Part shown: piece after piece, positions 19,038 through 28,526 of the stretch | How the letters are laid out: the number at the start of each line of letters is the position of its first letter | Position numbering within the stretch: position 1 is the stretch's first letter | Translations under genes and position numbers: made by a program | The notes under the pieces: model-generated | The model's input: the letters and a program-made list of their open reading frames with translations, nothing else | What the model was told of the DNA's origin: nothing | The model's database searches: none | NCBI RefSeq assembly: GCF_014645555.1 | Contig: NZ_BMLY01000001.1 | Location: 186,001 to 250,000, forward strand | Origin: Silvimonas amylolytica | Lineage (GTDB): Bacteria > Pseudomonadota > Gammaproteobacteria > Burkholderiales > Chitinibacteraceae | Direction of reading: 5' to 3' | Length of the DNA stretch: 64,000 bases

Positions 19038-22000
19038 TCATTCATCCATCAATCGGTGACGGGCTTCTCGCAGTGCCGCCGAAATCATCGCCAGATCAGT
19101 TGTGCTTGCCTTCAACTCTTGCAGCATGCGCTGCCAGGCCAGCACGGCGCCGTCATGCGCAGCTTGCCAGGCCTGCAGTCGATCCTCGACCATCCCGCCA
19201 TCCCCTAGCCATGCCTGATCAACCAGTCTGGCATGAAGTCGCTGCAGGTCATCCCGCGCAGCCAGCCGGGCCAAGGCTTGCCATCGGTTTTCACGTGGCA
19301 GCCCTTCAATGGCTGCAGTCATCCAGTCAAAGCCCAGCAAAGCGTCCAGCTGCAAATACAATTGCAAACGTTCAGTCAATGCGCCACGCAATCCATCGTC
19401 ACGCCCCAACTCCAGCAATGGACCGGCATACTCTACGGCCAGCACGCGCGCAGCCAGGTCAAGCGGTACACCTTGCGCCACCCAATCATCACGCCGGGCG
19501 TGCGCCCGCTCCGGGTTGGCCAGCCACTGCGTGAGTCCCGCTAGCGCATTGCGTACGGCATCAGCAAAAGCCGGATCTTCTGCAACCTCAGGCGCTTGCA
19601 GTACCCAGCGTGTCGCTCGCTCGGTCTGGCGTCGCACAATTTGCAGCAAGGCATATTGCGTCACGGCAGAAACCGAACCCGGCAGTGCTTCAGCAGCTAG
19701 CGCGAGGCACTCACTACCCAGCAAGGACTCTGTCACGGCCAACGCCTTGATGACCTGAGCCGGATGACGTTCTGCCTCTTCGCTCAAACGAAACGCAAAG
19801 GTAATGCCCTGGCGATTCACTGCATGATTGGTCAGCACAGTGGCGACAATTTCGCGACGCAACGGATGATCAGCGAGACGACTACCAAAGCGCTCGACCA
19901 GCAACCCCGGGAAATACTCTCTCAGCAACCCGTCCCACTGCGCGTCGTCTGGCAATTCACTGTTGAGCAAATCTTCGCTCAGCACCATCTTGGCATAAGC
20001 CAGCAACACCGCCAGCTCTGGCCCGGTCAAACCACCGCCAGCCTGCTGTCGATCGAGACACTGACTGTCGGTGGGCAGGTACTCCAGCCGGCGCGAGAGC
20101 TTGCCACGCCCCTCCAGTTGCTGCATGAAGCGCTGGTGTACCGTCAGCAACGACGCAGCCTGCTCAGCCTCCAGCGACAATGCCAGTGTTTGCAACTCAT
20201 TGTCGCGCAACACCAATTGGCCGACGTCGTCCGTCATCTCAGCCAGCAGGGCGTTGCGCTGCTTGAGCGTCAGATCGCCCGCACTCATGATCCGGCCCAG
20301 CAAGATCTTGATGTTGACCTCGTGATCGGAACAATCCACGCCAGCCGAATTATCAATGGCATCGGTAAATACGCGGCCGCCAGCCAACGCATACTCAATC
20401 CGGCCCAACTGGGTCATACCCAGGTTGCCGCCCTCACCGAACACTTTGCAGCGCAGGTCACGACCATCCACCCGCAAGATGTCATTGCCACGATCATTTG
20501 CCTCCGCCTGCGATTGCGTCGACGCCTTCACATACGTGCCAATGCCACCGTTGTAAATCAGGTCAACCGGGGCACGCAGGAGCATATGAATGAGCGCAGT
20601 GGGCTCGAGTGCAGATACATCCACCTGCAACAGATTTTTGATCTGGGCGGAGAGCGGAATACTCTTGGCAGAGCGTGACCAGACGCCACCACCTTCTGAA
20701 ATCAGACTCGCATCGTAATCCGCCCAGGATGAGCGGGGCAGGCCGTAAAGCCGCTCACGCTCTTTGAAAGAGGCTTCCGGGTCCGGTTCGGGATCGATAA
20801 AAATGTGGCGATGATCAAACGCCGCCACGAGCCGCGTCGCCCGTGATCGCAACATGCCGTTACCGAACACATCCCCCGACATATCGCCAATGCCGATGAC
20901 CGTAAACGGATGCGTTGCCACGTCGATACCCAGCTCGCGGAAGTGACGCACAACAGAAACCCATGCACCTCTTGCGGTAATGCCCATCTTTTTGTGGTCA
21001 TAACCCACAGAGCCACCACTGGCAAAAGCATCATCCAGCCAGAAGCCATATTCCTGCGCCAGCCCGTTGGCCACGTCAGAGAACGTCGCAGTCCCCTTGT
21101 CTGCGGCGACCACCAGATAAGGATCATCCTCATCCCGACGGTGTGTGTGCGTTGGCGGTACCACTTTGCCATCGACCAGGTTGTCGGTCAGATCCAGCAA
21201 TCCGCGAATAAAGCCCTTGTAGCATTCAACGCCACGCGCCAGCCACGCCTCACGATCTGTCGGCGGGTTTTTGACGATAAAACCACCCTTGGAGCCCACA
21301 GGCACAATCACCGTATTCTTGACCATCTGCGCCTTGACCAGTCCCAGCACCTCAGTCCGGAAATCATCTCGCCGATCAGACCAGCGCAGCCCGCCGCGCG
21401 CCACCTTGCCGCCACGCAGATGCACACCTTCTACTTCTGTGGAGTAAACAAAAATCTCGAACAACGGCGCTGGCTGCGGCATGCCCGGCACGCGCGCAGA
21501 AGCGATTTTCAGTGAAAGATGGCCGCGGGGCGAACCGTCTGCGGTTGACTGGAAGTGACTGGTGCGCACCGTCGCTTCGATCGCGCCCCGGAAAGCACCA
21601 AGTGCTTTTTCATCATCAGCTACGGGCAGGGCGCTGATGGTGCTCGCCAATCGCTCACTGAGCGCATCAGCGGCGACATCATCAAGCGCCGATGGGTCGT
21701 GTCGAAGGTAAAACAGCCGTACGAGATCGCGCGCAATAGCGTTGTGGGCCAGCAGGCAATCTGCAAGTGTATCGACGGCGTTGCGCAAATTCAGTTGCTT
21801 GAGCCAGCGGGCGTAGGCACGCAGTACCAGCACTTCTCGCCATGCCAGCCCGGCATGCAGCACAAGGCGGTTAAAGCTGTCGTTCTCACTGCGGTTGTTG
21901 AATACGGCGCGGAAGGCGTCCAGAAAACGCTGGCGTGCGGTTGCATCCTCAAGGGCGCCGGCAACCGGCAACTGAATGCCAATATCAATAATCCAGCGCG

Positions 22001-23789
22001 CCCCATCGTCCAGTTGCAAAATATACGGGCGTTCATCCAGTACGCGCACAGCCAGGTTTTCCAGCAGCGGAATGTAATCCGAGATGGCGATATCCTTGCC
22101 GTGAAACAGCTTGATGCGCCAGAGCCGGGTGTCGGTATGGCTCGCTGGCGTCAGTGTTGCAGCGAGCGGATTGAGTTCTGATATCTCTTCCAGCGCATCA
22201 ATGTCATACACAGCAACCCGGGCGCCAAAGTCACTGGTGTAAGCCGGCGGGAAAGCCCGCTGATAGCGCTGATAGCGGGCAGCCCCCAACTCCTCTCCAC
22301 CATGCTGCAGCAAGCTGCTACGCAACTCATCCTGCCAGCGCTGCGCGATCTGGGCGATTTCCGCCTCGATTTCATGTGCGCTATAAACCGGGCAAATGCC
22401 GTGCGGCAACCGCACAATAAAGTGAATGCGCGCCAGCGGCGAGTCGGATAGCCAGACATTAAAATCGCAACTCTCGCCACCCATACGCTCCAGCAACAAC
22501 TGCTGGATGCGCGTGCGCACTTCAGTGGTGTAGTTGTCCCGCGGCACGTAAAACATGACCGAAACATACCGACGATAAATGTCATCACGGAACAATACCC
22601 GCACGCGATTGCGCTCATGCAGGCCAACAACGGCAGAAACAATCCGCGTCAGATCATCCACGCCGGTTTCCATCAATTCATCGCGCGGCCAGGTATCCAG
22701 CACATTGAGCATGGCCTTGCCACGATGACCGGACAAATCGACACCGCTTCGTTGCAGTACTGCTTCGATTTTCCGGCGGGCCACGGGCACTTCACGCGGC
22801 GGTTGTGTGTACGCACTGGCCGTGTACAGCCCCAGCAGGCGCAACTCGCCAAGAACCTTGCCAGCGGCATCAACACGCTTGACGATCACCACATCCAGGT
22901 AGGCCGGACGGTGGATGGTCGATCGTGAGTCAGACTTGGTCAGAATCAACAGCGTCTGCGGGTTGTAGGCGAGGGCGCGCAATTCTGGTGCCAACTGGGC
23001 AAACGCGTGAGAGGGCGCCGAGACATTGCCATTGCGCAACAAACCGAACCCGGAATGGGGCTCGCTCATCAGCGCCTCGCCGTCGGCACTGAGTTGATAG
23101 TCTCGCGTACCCAGGATGACGAAATGATCATCCAGCAACCACGCAAGAAAGGCTTGCGTCTCGTGGCGCTCTTCTGCATCAACGGACGGCGGATTGACCG
23201 CAAGATCATCACGGCACGCCGCGATGCGCGCCTTCATCCGGGGCCAGTCTGCAATCACAGACGCAAGTGTCGTCAACACTTCTTCAATACTGGCCTGCAG
23301 GGCACGCAATGCGGCCGGATCGGTCTCTCGATCGATTTCAAAGTGCATCCAGGATTCGGCCGTACCCTCTGCACTCAGGCCAGTCAGCTCGCCTTGCGCA
23401 TCACGCATCACATGCAAAACCGGGTGCAGTACCAGGTGCACCGTATAGCCCGCCCGGGCCAGCGCCATACTGACGGTATCCACGAGGAAGGGCAGGTTGG
23501 GGACGACCAGTTCAATAACTGTGTGTGACGACTGCCAACCGTGCTCTGGTGGCGTGGGATTGTAGATGCGCAGAAGTGGCTGTTCGGGCAACCGGACCTG
23601 GCCCAGTCGCTGATGCGCCTGAGCGGCACCCAGCCAGTCTTCGGCCAGATGGGTAGAGAAGTCTTCTTCTGGCAGGTCGGCACACCAGGCCTGCAGGAAA
23701 GCCCTGAGACCGCTGTCATTACCGGCCATCAAGAGTACACTTTCGAGAATGCCGGTGGCATGCGTCGGACGGGTTTTGTTTTGAATCAT
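19038..23789 (-). CDS. gdhB: NAD-dependent glutamate dehydrogenase, large (about 180 kDa) class
   Basis: A 1583-residue protein of the Bac_GDH family (GDH2, as in Pseudomonas and Streptomyces), which oxidatively deaminates glutamate to 2-oxoglutarate with NAD for catabolism. The long N-terminal region carries ACT-like regulatory segments. The catalytic core near residues 770-1200 shows HLRGGKVARGGLRWSDRRDDFRTEVLGL, GSKGGFIVKNPP and GEGGNLGMTQLGRIEYALAGGRVFTDAIDNSAGVDCSDHE. A helical C-terminal domain follows. An ATG lies nine bases upstream (23798), but aagga is well spaced only for the ATG at 23789. It is transcribed alone and divergent from the DUF1631 gene. Confidence 0.94.
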   Translation of the reverse strand: MIQNKTRPTHATGILESVLLMAGNDSGLRAFLQAWCADLPEEDFSTHLAEDWLGAAQAHQRLGQVRLPEQPLLRIYNPTPPEHGWQSSHTVIELVVPNLPFLVDTVSMALARAGYTVHLVLHPVLHVMRDAQGELTGLSAEGTAESWMHFEIDRETDPAALRALQASIEEVLTTLASVIADWPRMKARIAACRDDLAVNPPSVDAEERHETQAFLAWLLDDHFVILGTRDYQLSADGEALMSEPHSGFGLLRNGNVSAPSHAFAQLAPELRALAYNPQTLLILTKSDSRSTIHRPAYLDVVIVKRVDAAGKVLGELRLLGLYTASAYTQPPREVPVARRKIEAVLQRSGVDLSGHRGKAMLNVLDTWPRDELMETGVDDLTRIVSAVVGLHERNRVRVLFRDDIYRRYVSVMFYVPRDNYTTEVRTRIQQLLLERMGGESCDFNVWLSDSPLARIHFIVRLPHGICPVYSAHEIEAEIAQIAQRWQDELRSSLLQHGGEELGAARYQRYQRAFPPAYTSDFGARVAVYDIDALEEISELNPLAATLTPASHTDTRLWRIKLFHGKDIAISDYIPLLENLAVRVLDERPYILQLDDGARWIIDIGIQLPVAGALEDATARQRFLDAFRAVFNNRSENDSFNRLVLHAGLAWREVLVLRAYARWLKQLNLRNAVDTLADCLLAHNAIARDLVRLFYLRHDPSALDDVAADALSERLASTISALPVADDEKALGAFRGAIEATVRTSHFQSTADGSPRGHLSLKIASARVPGMPQPAPLFEIFVYSTEVEGVHLRGGKVARGGLRWSDRRDDFRTEVLGLVKAQMVKNTVIVPVGSKGGFIVKNPPTDREAWLARGVECYKGFIRGLLDLTDNLVDGKVVPPTHTHRRDEDDPYLVVAADKGTATFSDVANGLAQEYGFWLDDAFASGGSVGYDHKKMGITARGAWVSVVRHFRELGIDVATHPFTVIGIGDMSGDVFGNGMLRSRATRLVAAFDHRHIFIDPEPDPEASFKERERLYGLPRSSWADYDASLISEGGGVWSRSAKSIPLSAQIKNLLQVDVSALEPTALIHMLLRAPVDLIYNGGIGTYVKASTQSQAEANDRGNDILRVDGRDLRCKVFGEGGNLGMTQLGRIEYALAGGRVFTDAIDNSAGVDCSDHEVNIKILLGRIMSAGDLTLKQRNALLAEMTDDVGQLVLRDNELQTLALSLEAEQAASLLTVHQRFMQQLEGRGKLSRRLEYLPTDSQCLDRQQAGGGLTGPELAVLLAYAKMVLSEDLLNSELPDDAQWDGLLREYFPGLLVERFGSRLADHPLRREIVATVLTNHAVNRQGITFAFRLSEEAERHPAQVIKALAVTESLLGSECLALAAEALPGSVSAVTQYALLQIVRRQTERATRWVLQAPEVAEDPAFADAVRNALAGLTQWLANPERAHARRDDWVAQGVPLDLAARVLAVEYAGPLLELGRDDGLRGALTERLQLYLQLDALLGFDWMTAAIEGLPRENRWQALARLAARDDLQRLHARLVDQAWLGDGGMVEDRLQAWQAAHDGAVLAWQRMLQELKASTTDLAMISAALREARHRLMDE

Positions 23790-24112
23790 TGCAGCCATCC
23801 TTGATCAAAAGCAGGACTGTCATCGAATCGGTACCTGCGGCTGGATAACCGCCACAGATCTGTAGCGACTGTATACGTGGCGTAAAACAGCCGCCAACGG
23901 GGTTTCCCGCATTGGGAATAGTCCTGATTCGACAGGGATTCAAGGCTGCGTGATAGTGGCCGACCCGCGCACAACCAACTGGCAGTGAGTTTGTTTCCAT
24001 CCGTTCTCATAATCGACAGGTGTTCCTTACGAGGCGCTGAGCGGTCGAACGGATATATATAACAATGCGCTAATATGCCTACCATTGCCTGAAACTGTCA
24101 TTGGAGTGCCTG
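23790..24112. promoter_or_regulatory. Divergent intergenic region, glutamate dehydrogenase / DUF1631
   Basis: This 323-bp gap separates two divergent genes and must hold both promoters. I see AT-rich -10-like stretches (atatatataac near 24054-24066, taatat near 24071) on the plus side but no convincing -35 partner and no clear palindrome. Short open frames here lack ribosome sites. Confidence 0.5.
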
Positions 24113-26362
24113 ATGAATTCCGCCCAAGAGGTCCGGGGTAGCCCGACGCCAAACGACACGCTGGTTGCGTGCCGCGACATGGCGCTCAAGCTGCTCACGC
24201 AGTCCATGGAGGGGTTCTTTACCCAGTTGGAAGAGACCTTCTTCACGCTGGCTGAAAACACGCACGACAACAAGCTGCGTGATTCGTATTTTGCCGCCCG
24301 TTACGAGCTGCAATCGAAACGCACAACCATCCTGACAGCGTTCCGCCAACAGTTTCTGGAAACCTTCGCTCAACGCCTCGAAGGCAAAACCAATAACGGC
24401 ACCTTTTTCAAGGTCACCCAGTCGCTGGGCGAACTGTCTTTGGTCGCCAATGACGATTACGAAGAAAGCCTGACCGCCAGCGGCGTCGCCAATGCACTGA
24501 AAAACTCAGGCGGCGACACACTGCAACAACTGGAACAGCGCCTGGCCCGCCTGATGCCACTGTCGGAAGATGCCGCCGCATCCAACCCGCTCAGCCCCGA
24601 TGTCATCTGCGAAGCAGTAATGGCTGCATGTCGTGTATTTGAAAGTGGCATTGGCGCACGTCTGGCTGCCATGAAGGCTTTCGAAACCAATCTGTCCGGC
24701 CAGATTTCCAAGGTCTACACCGACCTCAACCAGTTTCTGATTCAGCGCAACGTACACCCAGCCCCCTTGCGTGGCGGACAAAGCCGTGCGCCGTCTCGCG
24801 CGCCCTATATGGGCGATCGCCAACCCGATGCAGCCGGCGGCGCCCCACAAGGCGGATTTGACCAGGGGCAGTATCAAGGCGGCTACGGCAACCAACCGCA
24901 ATACGGCGGTTACAGCCAGCCCATGCAGAACTATGCCGTAACCCCGGAACTGGTTGCGCACTTGCACCAACTGGCCGCCGGCAATATGCAACCGCAAGCG
25001 CAAAGCTCGTTGCGCCCGGAGTGGTTCGGCTTTCTGAATAATCTGCAGCGTGATCCACCCAATGGCGGCCTGACCGCGAATGGGCAACCGGAAAACCTGC
25101 TGAGCGTATTACGCACCACACGCTGGGTAAATGAACTCAACCGCGTTGACACCATGACGTTTGATCTGGTGTCCATGCTGTTCGATCGCCTGTTTGCCGA
25201 TCAACGCCTGCCCAATGCTGCGAAGGGTCTGCTGGCCCGCTTGCAGATTCCGGTATTGAAAGTATCGATGCTGGATGGCAGCTTTTTTGCCCGCAAAGCA
25301 CATCCGGCCCGTCAGCTAATTGACTTGCTGGAAGAAGCCTTCCTGGATTACGACGGCGAACCGGACGACACCGATCCGAAATTCGCCAAGTTCAGTGGCG
25401 TTGTCGCGTGGATTGCCGACCACTTTGAAGATGAAGTCGGCGTATTTGACACCGCACTGGCCGACATCAAACGCTTCCTGGCCGAAGAAGCCGCCGCACT
25501 GGAGCAAAAAGCCAGTGCAGCCGCTGACGATCTATTGCAAACCGAAGTCGCTGAAATTGCCAGCGCTACGGCGACGACGCTGGTACAGAGCCGTCTGGCC
25601 CGGGCCGGCGAGGTGCCGCCTCTGGTTGCAGACTTCCTGACGCAATGGTGGGCACCCGCCATGGCCAAATCCTGGGGGCCGAACGGCGAAGCCGACCCGG
25701 TCTTTGCCCAGCGCCAGAAAGCACTGGACGACCTCTTGTGGAGCTTGCAAGCCAAGCGTGGCCCGGAAGAACGCCTGCAACTGGTTAACTTGCTACCAGG
25801 CATGCTCAAAGTGCTTGAGCAAGGCGTGACCGACGTCGGCATGGATCAAACTTCTTCACGCGCGTTTTTCTCCGAACTGGTGAATTGCCACGCTTCTGCC
25901 ATTCGCACCGGCTTGCGTCAGTCCGCCATGGAGCCGGTTGCGGCACCTGTACTACCACCGCCGTCAGCACCACAGGGCGTGGGCGCCAGCGTGACCATGC
26001 ACGCCATGCCGCAGGCCATCGAAACCGCCCCGGCTGTTCATATCGAGCCGGCGATTTCGTTCGCTGCAGCAGTGGCCGAAGCAGCCGCGCCAGCCACGGA
26101 CGACAATAATTCCCTGCCCAAGCGGGGAGAGTGGCTGTCATGGACAACGGATGACGGCGAAGAGCGCCGGCTGCGTCTATCCTGGGTTAGCCCGCTGGGA
26201 ACACGTTATTTGTTCACCAATCGCACAGGCGAAAATGGCCTGACCCTGACCCGCAGCGACCTGGAAATGCATCTCGCCAGTGGCCGTTTGCAACGTTTGC
26301 AACGCGATGGCTCCGCCACCGAACGGGCACTTAACCAGCTCAAGGAACAACTGGTCGCGTAA
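24113..26362 (+). CDS. DUF1631 family protein with Gly/Gln/Tyr-rich linker
   Basis: A 749-residue cytoplasmic protein of the DUF1631 family, found in beta- and gammaproteobacteria and of unknown function. The ATG at 24113 has ggag six bases upstream; a TTG at 24101 is less likely. The N-terminal 200 residues are helical. Residues about 220-275 are a low-complexity segment rich in Gly, Gln, Tyr and Pro (GGFDQGQYQGGYGNQPQYGG). The conserved DUF1631 block follows, with FLNNLQRDPP, VSMLFDRLFADQRLPNAAKGLLARLQIPVLKV and LLPGMLKVLEQGV. The C-terminal beta domain (WLSWTTDDGEERRLRLSWVSPLGTRYLFTNR) is also typical. Confidence 0.85.
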   Translation: MNSAQEVRGSPTPNDTLVACRDMALKLLTQSMEGFFTQLEETFFTLAENTHDNKLRDSYFAARYELQSKRTTILTAFRQQFLETFAQRLEGKTNNGTFFKVTQSLGELSLVANDDYEESLTASGVANALKNSGGDTLQQLEQRLARLMPLSEDAAASNPLSPDVICEAVMAACRVFESGIGARLAAMKAFETNLSGQISKVYTDLNQFLIQRNVHPAPLRGGQSRAPSRAPYMGDRQPDAAGGAPQGGFDQGQYQGGYGNQPQYGGYSQPMQNYAVTPELVAHLHQLAAGNMQPQAQSSLRPEWFGFLNNLQRDPPNGGLTANGQPENLLSVLRTTRWVNELNRVDTMTFDLVSMLFDRLFADQRLPNAAKGLLARLQIPVLKVSMLDGSFFARKAHPARQLIDLLEEAFLDYDGEPDDTDPKFAKFSGVVAWIADHFEDEVGVFDTALADIKRFLAEEAAALEQKASAAADDLLQTEVAEIASATATTLVQSRLARAGEVPPLVADFLTQWWAPAMAKSWGPNGEADPVFAQRQKALDDLLWSLQAKRGPEERLQLVNLLPGMLKVLEQGVTDVGMDQTSSRAFFSELVNCHASAIRTGLRQSAMEPVAAPVLPPPSAPQGVGASVTMHAMPQAIETAPAVHIEPAISFAAAVAEAAAPATDDNNSLPKRGEWLSWTTDDGEERRLRLSWVSPLGTRYLFTNRTGENGLTLTRSDLEMHLASGRLQRLQRDGSATERALNQLKEQLVA

Positions 26363-26380
26363 GTCAGCGAGCACCCTGAT

Positions 26381-26408
26381 AAAAGCCCGGCCATGCCGGG
26401 CTTTTTGT
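26381..26408 (+). terminator. Terminator after the DUF1631 gene
   Basis: Stem agcccggc / gccgggct with a 3-base loop, A4 before and T5 after. It separates the DUF1631 gene from the ABC-F gene, which begins 27 bp later. Confidence 0.85.
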
Positions 26409-26434
26409 TGGGCGGCATCTGGTAAAATGCGCCG

Positions 26435-28351
26435 ATGATCCGACTCAAATCCCTGACACTGCGGCGCGGCACCAAGGTTCTGCTTGATCGCGCCGAGCTA
26501 ACTCTTTATCCCGGCAGCAAAGTGGGTGTTGTAGGCGCCAATGGCGCTGGCAAATCCAGCTTCTTCAGCCTGCTGCGCGGCGAGTTGCATCCTGACTCTG
26601 GCGATCTGGAACTCCCGCCACGCCTGACCATCGGCCACGTTGCACAAGAAACGCCGGCTCTGGCGTGCAGCGCACTGGACTACGTTCTGGATGGCGACAC
26701 AGAACTACGCGACATCCAGCGCGAACTCGCGGCGCATGAAGGCGACGGTCTGCAGCATGGCGAACTTCTCGCACGCCTTGACGCCGTTGACGGCTACACC
26801 GCACAAGCGCGCGCAGCCCGCCTGCTATCCGGCCTCGGCTTCTCGCAAGACGAGATGAGCCGGCCAGTCTCGGATTTCTCCGGCGGCTGGCGCATGCGCC
26901 TGAACCTGGCCCAGGCATTGATGTGCCGTTCCGACATCCTGCTACTGGACGAACCCACCAACCACCTGGATCTGGAAACCGTGGTCTGGCTGGAGAACTG
27001 GCTACGCAGCTATCAGGGTCTGCTGTTGATCATCTCGCACGACCGGGACTTCCTGGATTCCACCATCAATGCCATCCTGCATGTGGGTGACGCAGCGCTG
27101 ACGCTGTACACCGGTAATTACGAAGATTTCGAGAATCAGCGCGCACAAAAACTGGCACAACAACAACAAGCGTTCGACAAGCAACAGCGCGAGATCGCGC
27201 ACCTGCAAAAGTTTGTTGACCGCTTCAAAGCCAAAGCTTCCAAAGCCCGCCAGGCGCAAAGTCGCGTCAAAGCACTGGAACGCATGGAGCGCATCGCCGC
27301 CGCACACGTCGATTCACCGTTCACTTTCACGTTCCGGGAACCGGAATCCAGCCCGAACCCTCTGGTGCGACTGGAAAACGTCAATGCCGGTTATGCCGTG
27401 GAGTCACCGATTCTGCGCAACCTGAATCTGAGCCTGCAGAACACCGCACGATTGGGTTTGCTAGGCGTGAATGGCGCAGGCAAATCGACCCTGATCAAGA
27501 CATTGGCAGCGGAACAAGAACTGCTCGACGGCAAGCGCATTGAAGGAAAGGGCCTGAAGATCGGCTATTTTGCGCAGCACCAGGTTGACGCGCTCCGCCT
27601 GGATGAATCCCCGCTGTGGCACATGCAAAAACTTGATCCGGATACCCGTGAACAAGAATTGCGCAACTTCCTGGGTGGCTTTGACTTCCGGGGCAACATG
27701 GCCTCCGATCCGGTCGGGCCATTTTCTGGCGGCGAAAAAGCACGCCTGGCGCTGGCACTCCTGATCTGGCAACGCCCCAATCTCTTGCTGCTGGACGAGC
27801 CGACCAACCACCTGGACATTGAAATGCGCCAGGCGCTGACGCAGGCGCTGCAAGACTTTGAGGGTGCAATCATCGTGGTTTCTCACGATCGCCACTTGTT
27901 GCGTGCCACCGTCGATGATTTCTGGCTTATCGAAAGCGGCACCGTACGCGCGTTCGATGGCGACCTTGACGACTACACGCGTTACAGCCAGGAAGTGCGC
28001 GCCAGCCAGCAAACGCTCAGCGAGACGCAGTCTGCCAGCACAGACGGTGAAATCAAGGTGGATCGCAAGGCGCAAAAACGTGCCGAAGCAGAAAACCGCC
28101 AGCGGCTTGCTGTGCTCCGAAAACCGTTGGAGCAACAGCTGGCCAGGATCGAAAAGCAGATGGGTACGTTAACTGCGGAGAACGAAGAGTTGACCGCAAA
28201 ACTGGCCGACGAAGCCATTTACGACCCGGCCAGCAAAGACGCCCTGCAAACCGCGCTAAGGCGCAAGGCAGAAGTCGACGCCCAGCTTGAAGAGGTGGAA
28301 ATGAACTGGCTGGACATCTCGGGAAAACTTGAAGAAATCACTATTGATTAG
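26435..28351 (+). CDS. ABC-F family ATPase (YheS-like)
   Basis: A 638-residue soluble ABC-F protein without membrane helices. The first nucleotide-binding domain has GANGAGKSS, SGGWRMRLNLAQAL and LLLDEPTNHLD. The interdomain linker (ENQRAQKLAQQQQAFDKQQREIAHLQKFVDRFKAKASKARQ region) is the charged P-site tRNA interaction motif. The second domain has GVNGAGKST, SGGEKARLALALLI and LLLDEPTNHLDIEMR, and a C-terminal coiled coil follows. Length and layout match E. coli YheS (637 residues) better than Uup or EttA. ABC-F proteins bind the ribosomal E site and rescue or regulate translation. Confidence 0.9.
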   Translation: MIRLKSLTLRRGTKVLLDRAELTLYPGSKVGVVGANGAGKSSFFSLLRGELHPDSGDLELPPRLTIGHVAQETPALACSALDYVLDGDTELRDIQRELAAHEGDGLQHGELLARLDAVDGYTAQARAARLLSGLGFSQDEMSRPVSDFSGGWRMRLNLAQALMCRSDILLLDEPTNHLDLETVVWLENWLRSYQGLLLIISHDRDFLDSTINAILHVGDAALTLYTGNYEDFENQRAQKLAQQQQAFDKQQREIAHLQKFVDRFKAKASKARQAQSRVKALERMERIAAAHVDSPFTFTFREPESSPNPLVRLENVNAGYAVESPILRNLNLSLQNTARLGLLGVNGAGKSTLIKTLAAEQELLDGKRIEGKGLKIGYFAQHQVDALRLDESPLWHMQKLDPDTREQELRNFLGGFDFRGNMASDPVGPFSGGEKARLALALLIWQRPNLLLLDEPTNHLDIEMRQALTQALQDFEGAIIVVSHDRHLLRATVDDFWLIESGTVRAFDGDLDDYTRYSQEVRASQQTLSETQSASTDGEIKVDRKAQKRAEAENRQRLAVLRKPLEQQLARIEKQMGTLTAENEELTAKLADEAIYDPASKDALQTALRRKAEVDAQLEEVEMNWLDISGKLEEITID

Positions 28352-28389
28352 CAGCACAAATCATTGTTTTAAATGCACTTTTAAATGAA

Positions 28390-28419
28390 AAATGGCGACC
28401 CTTCAAGGGTCGCCGTTTT
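28390..28419 (+). terminator. Terminator after the ABC-F gene
   Basis: Stem ggcgaccc / gggtcgcc (28394-28401, 28407-28414) with a 5-base loop, flanked by A5 and T4. It lies about 40 bp after the ABC-F stop. Confidence 0.8.
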
Positions 28420-28526
28420 CACATTTGGTTGCATGATTGTGACATCGCTTACTGTATTGCCATCAACGCAGCCCTCATTCTGGCCGTTAATCAAGTATGC
28501 ACGCCCGCAAAAAGAGGACTGCCAAA

